From NCBI GenBank assembly GCA_031411935.1, contig JANOBY010000578.1:1-38146 (forward strand): a stretch of 38,146 nucleotides of DNA, written 5' to 3'. Made by a program: the position numbers and the translations under genes. The notes beneath the pieces were generated by a model, which was not told where the DNA came from, did not search any database, and was given only the letters and a program-made list of their open reading frames with translations. Source of the stretch: JAQGHR01 sp031411935 (lineage in GTDB: Bacteria; Planctomycetota; Planctomycetia; Isosphaerales; Isosphaeraceae). Every line of letters begins with the position of its first letter. Position 1 is the stretch's first letter. This document shows, piece after piece, positions 9,952 to 16,336 of the stretch.

Positions 9952-11728
9952 GCCCGAGACGAAACTCGTGGAGATGTCCTGGGACCCGATCACCCGCATC
10001 GTGGGCAGCCTGGGCGTGTACACCAAGATCGACTTCGACGCGAGGCGCGTGGCCGAGTGCCACAGCACGTCGTCGATCTTCCGCGGATACAGCGTGTTCA
10101 TGAAGGGCAAGGACCCCCGCGACGCCCACTTCATCACGAGCCGCATCTGCGGGATCTGCGGCGATAACCACGCCACGTGCGCGGTGTATGCCCAGAACAT
10201 GGCCTTCGGCGTGACCCCGCCCCCCCTGGCCGAGTGGATCATCAACCTCGGCGAGGCCGCCGAGTCCATGTTCGACCACAACCTCTACCAGGACAACCTC
10301 GTCGGCGTGGACTTCTGCGAGCGCATGGTCCGCGAGACCAACCCCTCGGTCTTCGCCCGCGCCCAGACGACCGACGCGCCCCACGCGCACCTGCACGGGT
10401 TCCGGACGATCGCCGACATCATGACGGCGCTCAACCCGTTCACCGGGGCGTTCTACCGCGAGGCGCTGCAGATGAGCCGCCTCACTCGCGAGATGTTCTG
10501 CCTGATGGAAGGTCGGCACGTCCACCCCTCGACCCTGTACCCCGGCGGCGTGGGGACCGTGCCCACGATCCAGGTCTTCACCGACTATCTCGTCCGGCTC
10601 ATGAAGTACGTCGAGTTCATGAAGCGGGCCGTGCCCCTGCACGACGACCTGTTCGACTTCTTCTACGAGGCCCTACCCGGCTACGAGGAGGTGGGCCGAC
10701 GCCGCGTGATGCTCGGCTGCTGGGGATCGTTCAACGACCCTTCGGCCTGCGACTACTCGTACCGGACCATGACGGACTGGGGCCGCAAGATGTTCGTCAC
10801 GCCGGGCGTGATCGTGGACGGCGAGCTCGTCACGACCGACCTCGTGGAGATCAACCTCGGCCTGCGCATCCTGCTCGGTTCGTCGTTCTACGAGGACTGG
10901 CAGGGCTCCGAGACCTTCGTGAAGGCCGACCCGCTGGGCAACGCGATCGACCAGCGGCACCCCTGGAACCAGACCACCACGCCAAGGCCCCAGAAGCGCG
11001 ACTTCGGCGACAAGTACACCTGGGTCATGTCGCCGCGATGGTTCGACCGGAGGACCGGCCAGCACCTGGCGCTCGACACCGGAGGAGGGCCGCTCGCCCG
11101 GCTCTGGACCACCGCGCTGGCGGGGCTCGTGGATTTCGGCGGCGTCCAGTCAACGGGCCACAGCGTGAAGATCCACCTGCCCCGGTCCGCGACCCTGCCC
11201 GAAACGACCTTCGAGTGGAAGATCCCCCGGTGGAGCAACACGCTCGAGCGCAACCGGGCCCGCACCTATTACCAGGCCTATGCCGCGGCCGCCGCGCTGC
11301 ACTTTTTGGAGAAGGCCATGGCCGAGGTGTACGCCGGGCGGACCGACACCTGGAGCCCGTTCCAGGTGCCCGACGAGGCCATCGGCTGCGGGTTCCACGA
11401 GGCCGTTCGCGGGGTGCTCTCGCACCACATGGTCATCCGCGACGGCAAGATCGCCAACTATCACCCCTACCCGCCGACCCCGTGGAACGCCAGCCCTCGC
11501 GACTCGTTCGGCACGCCCGGCCCTTACGAGGATGCCATCCAGGGCACGCCCCTCTTCGAGGAGAACGGCCCCGAGGACTTCAAGGGGATCGACATCATGC
11601 GCACCGTCCGCAGCTTCGACCCCTGCCTGCCCTGCGGCGTCCACCTGTACCTGGGGCCCGGCAAGGAGCTGCAACTCCGGCACACGCCCGCCTACGGGGC
11701 CAATTTCTCGCCCGGAATCGGAGGCTGA
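9944..11728 (+). CDS. hhyL: [NiFe]-hydrogenase large (catalytic) subunit, group 1h-like
   Basis: The 594-residue catalytic subunit binds the NiFe(CN)2CO centre and oxidises H2. The four metal-binding cysteines are C69 and C72 in SRICGICGDNHATC (L1) and C561 and C564 in DPCLPCGVH (L2). The 27 residues after H567 (LYLGPGKELQL...) are the expected C-terminal peptide removed after nickel insertion by an endopeptidase; a candidate protease is encoded at 14760. Membership of the high-affinity group is inferred from the paired small subunit and the DUF5947/DUF6084 neighbours. Such enzymes scavenge atmospheric H2 for respiration during starvation. The start ATG overlaps the end of the small-subunit gene by 8 bases. 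Confidence 0.95.
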   Translation: MSEPETKLVEMSWDPITRIVGSLGVYTKIDFDARRVAECHSTSSIFRGYSVFMKGKDPRDAHFITSRICGICGDNHATCAVYAQNMAFGVTPPPLAEWIINLGEAAESMFDHNLYQDNLVGVDFCERMVRETNPSVFARAQTTDAPHAHLHGFRTIADIMTALNPFTGAFYREALQMSRLTREMFCLMEGRHVHPSTLYPGGVGTVPTIQVFTDYLVRLMKYVEFMKRAVPLHDDLFDFFYEALPGYEEVGRRRVMLGCWGSFNDPSACDYSYRTMTDWGRKMFVTPGVIVDGELVTTDLVEINLGLRILLGSSFYEDWQGSETFVKADPLGNAIDQRHPWNQTTTPRPQKRDFGDKYTWVMSPRWFDRRTGQHLALDTGGGPLARLWTTALAGLVDFGGVQSTGHSVKIHLPRSATLPETTFEWKIPRWSNTLERNRARTYYQAYAAAAALHFLEKAMAEVYAGRTDTWSPFQVPDEAIGCGFHEAVRGVLSHHMVIRDGKIANYHPYPPTPWNASPRDSFGTPGPYEDAIQGTPLFEENGPEDFKGIDIMRTVRSFDPCLPCGVHLYLGPGKELQLRHTPAYGANFSPGIGG

Positions 11729-11731
11729 CCG

Positions 11732-12286
11732 ATGACCCAGGATCACGCATTCGCCGCCCGCATGGCCCGCATCGAGACGCTCACCGAGCTCCTGGACCGG
11801 ACCCCCGACCTCGAGGCCCGGTCCGCCGCGAGGGAGCTCGTCGGCACGCTGCTCGACCTCCACGCCGAGGGCCTGTCCATGCTCCTGGAACACCTCGCGC
11901 ACGAGGGCGACGGGCGGATCGCGTGGAGGATCGCCGGGCACGCTCCGATCGCCAGCCTGCTCCTGCTCCACGGCCTGCACCCCGAGGACCTGGAGACCCG
12001 CGTGAATCACGCGATCGACGACGCCCAGAGTCGCCTGCTGGCCCGGACCGCGGGGGAGCTTGCCCTGGTGAGCCTCGTCGGCCAGACCGCCACCCTCCGC
12101 CTGAGCGTCCACGGCGGGTGCGGCGGGGCCTGCCCGTCGTCCCTGGAGGGCCTGCAACGCCGCCTCCGGGAGATGGTTCTGGAGGCCGTGCCCGACGTGG
12201 ACTCGCTCGAGTTCGAGGAGCCCGCGCCGGCCCCTTCGGGGTCGATCCTCCTCCCGGTGATCACGCTGGGGAACCTCTTTGCCTGA
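11732..12286 (+). CDS. NifU/Nfu-like Fe-S protein of the hydrogenase locus
   Basis: A 184-residue protein whose last ~75 residues resemble the Nfu (NifU C-terminal) domain: LRLSVHGGCGGACPSSLEG followed by a helix, LREMVLEAVPDVDSLEFEE. The N-terminal ~100 residues are helical and leucine-rich with no motif I can name. Nfu domains normally hold a CxxC that carries a transient 4Fe-4S cluster; here C130 and C134 are three residues apart (C-G-G-A-C). A role in delivering clusters to the small subunit is inferred from position. The gene starts three bases after the large-subunit stop, so the two are likely translationally coupled. A nifU-like gene here also fits my recollection of actinobacterial group 1h loci. 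Confidence 0.75.
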   Translation: MTQDHAFAARMARIETLTELLDRTPDLEARSAARELVGTLLDLHAEGLSMLLEHLAHEGDGRIAWRIAGHAPIASLLLLHGLHPEDLETRVNHAIDDAQSRLLARTAGELALVSLVGQTATLRLSVHGGCGGACPSSLEGLQRRLREMVLEAVPDVDSLEFEEPAPAPSGSILLPVITLGNLFA

Positions 12287-12334
12287 CCCGAAGTCTGGGG
12301 CCTCACCCCACGAATTCCCGGAGCACGTCCTTCG

Positions 12335-12970
12335 TTGAGCGACATCATGACACCCAGGTTCTCCTCGCCTCAGGCCCCCTTCGCCGCACTCAAGCGGTTC
12401 GCCACGCGTCGTCATCCCGGCGAGCGTTGCGAGCTTTGCGGCCAGGGGCTCGCGAAGGGGCATCGCCACTTGCTGGAAGCCTCGACCCGCCGCCTGGTGT
12501 GCTCGTGCGAGGGCTGCGCGGTGCTCCTCGGGGGCGAGGGGGACCGGCCCTATCGTGCGATCCCTCGCGCGATCGTGCCCTTGCCCGACTTCCGGCTCTC
12601 CCCCGCGCAGTGGGACGCCCTGCGGGTCCCGATCCAGCTCGCCTACTTCACCCGATCCGAGGGCGACTCGCAGATCACCGCCCACTTCCCCGGCCCCGGC
12701 GGCCCGATCCGCAGCGGGGTCGATCCTCGCGACTGGCTGGGCCTGGAGCAGGAGAATCCTCGCCTGGGCACGATAGCCCCCGAGGTTCAGGCCCTGCTGG
12801 TGAACCGAATGAGGCACGCGACCGAGGCGTACGTGGTGCCGATCGACGCGGCCCTGCGGCTTTCGGGGCTGATCCGCGCTCACTGGCGGGGGCTCTCGGG
12901 CGGGGTCGACGTCTGGCGAGAGATCCTCGGGTTCTTCGACGAGCTCAAGGCGGGGAGGCCGCATGGGTGA
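12335..12970 (+). CDS. DUF5947 family protein (hydrogenase-associated, Cys-rich)
   Basis: A 211-residue protein matching DUF5947, found in [NiFe]-hydrogenase loci. Near the N-terminus lie five cysteines, C32-x2-C35 and C56-x-C58-x2-C61 (RCELCGQGL, LVCSCEGCAVLLGGEG), likely a zinc or iron site. The rest (RAIPRAIVPLPDF, LRVPIQLAYFTRSE) is the family's beta-rich part. Its biochemical role is unknown; an accessory or electron-transfer job for the hydrogenase is inferred from context. The TTG start at 12335 has GGAG eleven bases upstream; an ATG at 12347 is the alternative and would remove four residues only. The 3' end overlaps the DUF6084 gene by 8 bases. Confidence 0.8.
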   Translation: MSDIMTPRFSSPQAPFAALKRFATRRHPGERCELCGQGLAKGHRHLLEASTRRLVCSCEGCAVLLGGEGDRPYRAIPRAIVPLPDFRLSPAQWDALRVPIQLAYFTRSEGDSQITAHFPGPGGPIRSGVDPRDWLGLEQENPRLGTIAPEVQALLVNRMRHATEAYVVPIDAALRLSGLIRAHWRGLSGGVDVWREILGFFDELKAGRPHG

Positions 12971-13622
12971 TCTTGCCTTCACGGTCGAGGGCGTGGAGCC
13001 CGTCCCGTCCGCGGCCGTGCCGCAGGTCGCGCTTCGGCTGAGGGTCGCGAGCCGCGTGCCCGATCGCGCGATCCATTCCGTCCTGCTCCAGTGCCGCGTG
13101 GAGATCGACCCCGCCCAGAGGGCCTACACCCCGGCCGAGCAGGAACGCCTGTTCGAGCTCTTCGATCGCCCCGAGCGATGGGGACGCACCCTGAGGCCCC
13201 TGGCCTGGGCCGAGGCGAGCGTGGTCGTCCCGGCCTTCACCGGCAGCACCGTGGTGGACGTCCGCCTGCCGTGCTCTCGCGACCTGGAAGTCGCGGCCAC
13301 GCGCTACGTCTTCGGCCTGGACGACGGCTCGATCCCGCTCTGCCTGTCATTCCGGGGCACGGCGTTTTACGAGCTTGAGGGGCGTTTGCAGGTCCTGATC
13401 ATCGCCTCGACCGCGACCGCCACGGCCCGGCTACCTCGGGACGTGTGGCGGTCGGCTCGCGGGGCGAATGAGCCGAATGAGGGCTGGATCGGGGTGAGTC
13501 GCGACGTCTTCGACCGCCTGGTCCGCTACAAATCCTCGCGGGGCCTGCCCACGTGGGACCGCACGTTGGAGTCGTTGTTGACCTGCAAGGAGGAGGCCCA
13601 GCATGGCGAGCTCGCGAGTTGA
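12963..13622 (+). CDS. DUF6084 family protein (hydrogenase-associated)
   Basis: A 219-residue soluble protein resembling DUF6084, known from the same hydrogenase neighbourhoods. Recognisable blocks are LRLRVASRVPDRAIHSVLLQCRVEIDP (in part), LFDRPERWGRTLRPLAWAEA and FTGSTVVDVRLPCSRDLEVA, then a beta-rich region ending in TARLPRDVW. No catalytic or metal motif is evident; the three cysteines are not paired. Its function is not established. It starts inside the last codons of the DUF5947 gene (8-base overlap) and overlaps the next gene by 20 bases, so it belongs to one translationally coupled unit. Confidence 0.75.
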   Translation: MGDLAFTVEGVEPVPSAAVPQVALRLRVASRVPDRAIHSVLLQCRVEIDPAQRAYTPAEQERLFELFDRPERWGRTLRPLAWAEASVVVPAFTGSTVVDVRLPCSRDLEVAATRYVFGLDDGSIPLCLSFRGTAFYELEGRLQVLIIASTATATARLPRDVWRSARGANEPNEGWIGVSRDVFDRLVRYKSSRGLPTWDRTLESLLTCKEEAQHGELAS

Positions 13623-14763
13623 TCAGGTGGCCCGCGCCGTCCTGTACGAGGGGTATCTGCTTTATCCGTACCGGCCGTCGTCGGTCAAGAATCGCCAGCG
13701 ATGGACCGTGGGGGCGGTCTACCCCGAGCCCTTCGCCCGCCTGAGGTCGGAGGTTGACGCGTGGCTCCTGCGGGCCGACTGCCTGATCGAGGCCGACCCC
13801 TCGACCCCGATCGACGTGCACTTCGGGTTCCTCCAGATGGCGGCCCCTCGCGGCGGAGAGGCCCATCCTGACTGGCGCGAGGCGGTCGAGCGGCGGATCG
13901 ACCTCGACGGGAGGAGGATCGGCGACCTGATCTACCGGCCCGCCCGCCGGGAGTTCGTCTTCTCGCAGCCCGAAGGCGGGGGCCCCGGCACCGTCCGGGG
14001 GTGGGTCGAGGCCCGCGCGATCGCCGTGCGTCCGGGCCGTTACCGCGTGGTCGCGACGATCGCCAACACCTCGCCGGTCGAGAACGCGGGCCGCGCGACC
14101 CACTCCGACGTGCAGCCGTTCTCGCTGGTCTCGGCCCATGCGATCCTGGAGAGCGAGGGGGGCGCATTCGTGTCGATGATCGACCCCGGCCTCGCGTTCC
14201 GGGACGATGCCGCGGCCTGCGAGAACCTGGGGCTCTGGCCCGTGCTCGCGGGCGAGGAGGGGGCGCGGTCCGCCATGCTCGCCGCGTCGATCATCCTCTA
14301 CGACTACCCACGGGTCGCTCCCGAGAGCCCCGGCGACCTCTTCGACGCGACCGAGATCGACGAGGTGTTGAGTCTCCGCATTCTCACGCTGACCGACGCC
14401 GAGAAGCGCGAGATGGCGGCCTTCGACGACCGCGCCCGCTCCCTGCTCGCCCGCACAGAGGGGCTCGACCAGACCCAATTGATGGGCCTCCACGCGGTCA
14501 TGAAGCCGACCGTGCCCTCGCCCGGCGACCGCGTGATTCTAAGGCCTCGCCGGAGGGCCGACGCCTTCGACCTGATCCTGGCCGGGCAGGCCGCGACCGT
14601 GGCCTCGGTCGAGTGCGACTTCGAGGATCAAACCTATGTGACCGTGCTCGTGGACGACGACCCCGGCAAGGACCTGGGGGCCGAGGGAAAGCCCGGCCAC
14701 CGCTTCTTCTTCCGCGCCGACGAGGTCGAGCCGATCCCCCGCGAGAACGGAGCGGTCCGATGA
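13603..14763 (+). CDS. Uncharacterised hydrogenase-locus protein, 386 residues
   Basis: I do not know a named family, but the beginning (VLYEGYLLYPYRPSSVKNRQ) is familiar from proteins in high-affinity hydrogenase clusters. The central part is beta-rich with conserved-looking polar blocks (NTSPVENAGRATHSDVQPFS, VHFGFLQMA). The last ~75 residues (PSPGDRVILRPRRRADAFDL, then DDDPGKDLG) could form a separate small barrel domain. There is no signal peptide or membrane segment. The start is well supported: AAGGAGGAGG ends six bases before the ATG, inside the DUF6084 gene. The stop overlaps the protease start as ATGA. Position between DUF6084 and the maturation protease suggests an assembly or chaperone role, inferred only. 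Confidence 0.8.
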   Translation: MASSRVDQVARAVLYEGYLLYPYRPSSVKNRQRWTVGAVYPEPFARLRSEVDAWLLRADCLIEADPSTPIDVHFGFLQMAAPRGGEAHPDWREAVERRIDLDGRRIGDLIYRPARREFVFSQPEGGGPGTVRGWVEARAIAVRPGRYRVVATIANTSPVENAGRATHSDVQPFSLVSAHAILESEGGAFVSMIDPGLAFRDDAAACENLGLWPVLAGEEGARSAMLAASIILYDYPRVAPESPGDLFDATEIDEVLSLRILTLTDAEKREMAAFDDRARSLLARTEGLDQTQLMGLHAVMKPTVPSPGDRVILRPRRRADAFDLILAGQAATVASVECDFEDQTYVTVLVDDDPGKDLGAEGKPGHRFFFRADEVEPIPRENGAVR

Positions 14764-15278
14764 GCGAGGTGAGCATCCTGGTCGCCGGGATCGGCAACAT
14801 CTTCCACGGCGACGACGGGTTCGGGGTCGAGCTGGCCCGCCGCCTCGCGCGTCGCGATCAGCCCGGGGGCGTGCGGGTGGTCGATTACGGGATCCGCGGG
14901 CGTGACCTCGCCTACGCGTTGCTCGACGACCTGGACGGCCTGATCCTGCTCGACGCCGCGCCTCGGGGCAAGCCGCCCGGCTCCCTGTGCGTGATCGAGC
15001 CCGACCCGGGCGAGCTGGACGGCCTGGACGTGTCGGGGCCGGCCCCGGACTCCCACGGGATGAACCCGCTGGAGGTCTTCCGCATGCTGCGCATCCTGGG
15101 CGGGCGGCCCCCACGCACCCTGATCGTGGGGTGCGAGCCCGGCCCGATCGACCTCGAACGCGAGGACGACGCCGGCCTGAGCGATCCCGTGGCCCGCGCC
15201 CTGGACGACGCGGTGGCGCTGGCCGAATTCGCGATCGCGCGGATGCTCCATGACCGGAGGAGCGTGCCCCATGCATGA
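14760..15278 (+). CDS. Hydrogenase maturation endopeptidase (HyaD/HupD type)
   Basis: A 172-residue protease of the HybD/HyaD/HupD family, which removes the C-terminal peptide of the large subunit after nickel insertion. The fold start VAGIGNIFHGDDGFGVELA is classic. The three nickel-sensing ligands can be placed at D19 (in GDDG), D65 (LILLDAAPRG) and H99 (SHGMNPLEVFRML), corresponding to E16, D62 and H93 of HybD. The probable substrate is the large subunit at 9944, which carries a 27-residue tail after H567. The ATG overlaps the preceding stop (ATGA), and the last 8 bases overlap the start of hypA. Confidence 0.92.
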   Translation: MSEVSILVAGIGNIFHGDDGFGVELARRLARRDQPGGVRVVDYGIRGRDLAYALLDDLDGLILLDAAPRGKPPGSLCVIEPDPGELDGLDVSGPAPDSHGMNPLEVFRMLRILGGRPPRTLIVGCEPGPIDLEREDDAGLSDPVARALDDAVALAEFAIARMLHDRRSVPHA

Positions 15279-15627
15279 ACTGGGAATCACGCAGGACATC
15301 GTGGAAGTGGCGTGCGACCGGGCCGAGGGGCGCCGCGTGAGGCGGATCGTGCTGGAAATCGGGAAGCTGTCGGGCGTGCTCCCCGACGCGATCCGCTTCT
15401 GCTTCGATTTGTGCTGCGAGGGCACGATCGCCGAGGGCGCGGCGCTGGAGATCGAGGAGCCGCCGGGCCGCGTCCGGTGCCGGGGCTGCGGGGAGGAGTT
15501 CACGATCGATCGCCCCTTCGCCCGCTGCTCTTGCGGCGAGACCGACCTGATCTGGCTCGGCGGCGAAGAGCTTAAAATCAAGGAAATGGAGATCGCATCC
15601 CATGTGCAAGTCGGCAATAACGCATGA
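15271..15627 (+). CDS. hypA: HypA nickel/zinc metallochaperone
   Basis: HypA delivers nickel to the hydrogenase large subunit together with HypB. The protein has 118 residues and begins MHELGI, the conserved start whose H2 (with the N-terminus and E3) binds nickel. The zinc site is C70-x2-C73 and C86-x-C88; the second pair is one residue shorter than the common C-x2-C, giving ARCSCGETD. The C-terminal VLEIGKLSGV and GGEELKIKEMEI blocks are family-typical. An in-frame upstream ATG at 15250 is rejected because the MHE terminus must be free and GGAGG lies close before 15271. The gene overlaps the protease gene by 8 bases and hypB by 26 bases. Confidence 0.93.
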   Translation: MHELGITQDIVEVACDRAEGRRVRRIVLEIGKLSGVLPDAIRFCFDLCCEGTIAEGAALEIEEPPGRVRCRGCGEEFTIDRPFARCSCGETDLIWLGGEELKIKEMEIASHVQVGNNA

Positions 15628-16309
15628 GCCCGAGGCGGGGACCACCATCCGCCTGGACCACGGCCTGCTCGCCCGGAACGACCGCCTGGCCGAGCGCAAT
15701 CGCGGGTGGTTCGAGGGGCGCGGGATCCTGGCCATAAACCTCGTAAGCTCCCCCGGCTCGGGCAAGACCAGCCTGCTCGAGCGGACGATCCGCGACCTCG
15801 GGCATGAGCTCTCCATCTCGGTGATCGAGGGGGACCAGGCCACCGACCACGACGCCCGGAGGATTCGCCAGGCGGGCGCCCGCGCCGTCCAGATCAACAC
15901 CGGGGCGGGCTGCCACCTCGACGCCGAGATGGTCGCCCGCGGAGTCCGCGAGCTGGACCCGCCGACCGGCTCGGTGGTCTTCATCGAGAACGTGGGGAAC
16001 CTCGTCTGTCCGGCCCTGTTCGACCTGGGCGAGCGGCTCAAGGTGGTCGTCTGCTCGGTGACCGAGGGGGAGGATAAACCGCTCAAATATCCGCACATGT
16101 TTCGCGCGAGCCGGGTCATGGTCCTGAACAAAATGGACCTCCTGCCCCACGTTTCGTTCGATGTGGACCGATGTATCGCCTATGCTCTGGAGGTGAACCC
16201 CGAGCTGGAAGTGATCCCCGTGTCCGTACTTCCTGGCAGCGGGATGGAAGCCTGGTACGATGCTGTACGACGGCTTGCGACGCCTTGCGACCTTTCCAGG
16301 CGCGGCTGA
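15602..16309 (+). CDS. hypB: HypB GTPase, nickel insertion
   Basis: A SIMIBI-class GTPase of 235 residues that drives nickel delivery from HypA to the hydrogenase. Motifs in order are SSPGSGKTS (P-loop, 49-57), EGDQATDHDARRI (switch I), INTGAGCHLDAEM with the metal-binding Cys-His of the dimer interface, FIENVGNLVCPA and NKMDLLPH (guanine specificity). There is no His-rich stretch and no N-terminal CxxCGC nickel site, so this version probably does not store nickel. It overlaps hypA by 26 bases. The next gene, a histidine kinase, starts 27 bases after its stop. Confidence 0.95.
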   Translation: MCKSAITHEPEAGTTIRLDHGLLARNDRLAERNRGWFEGRGILAINLVSSPGSGKTSLLERTIRDLGHELSISVIEGDQATDHDARRIRQAGARAVQINTGAGCHLDAEMVARGVRELDPPTGSVVFIENVGNLVCPALFDLGERLKVVVCSVTEGEDKPLKYPHMFRASRVMVLNKMDLLPHVSFDVDRCIAYALEVNPELEVIPVSVLPGSGMEAWYDAVRRLATPCDLSRRG

Positions 16310-16336
16310 GTTCCCTGCATTGATCGGAATGTCCCG

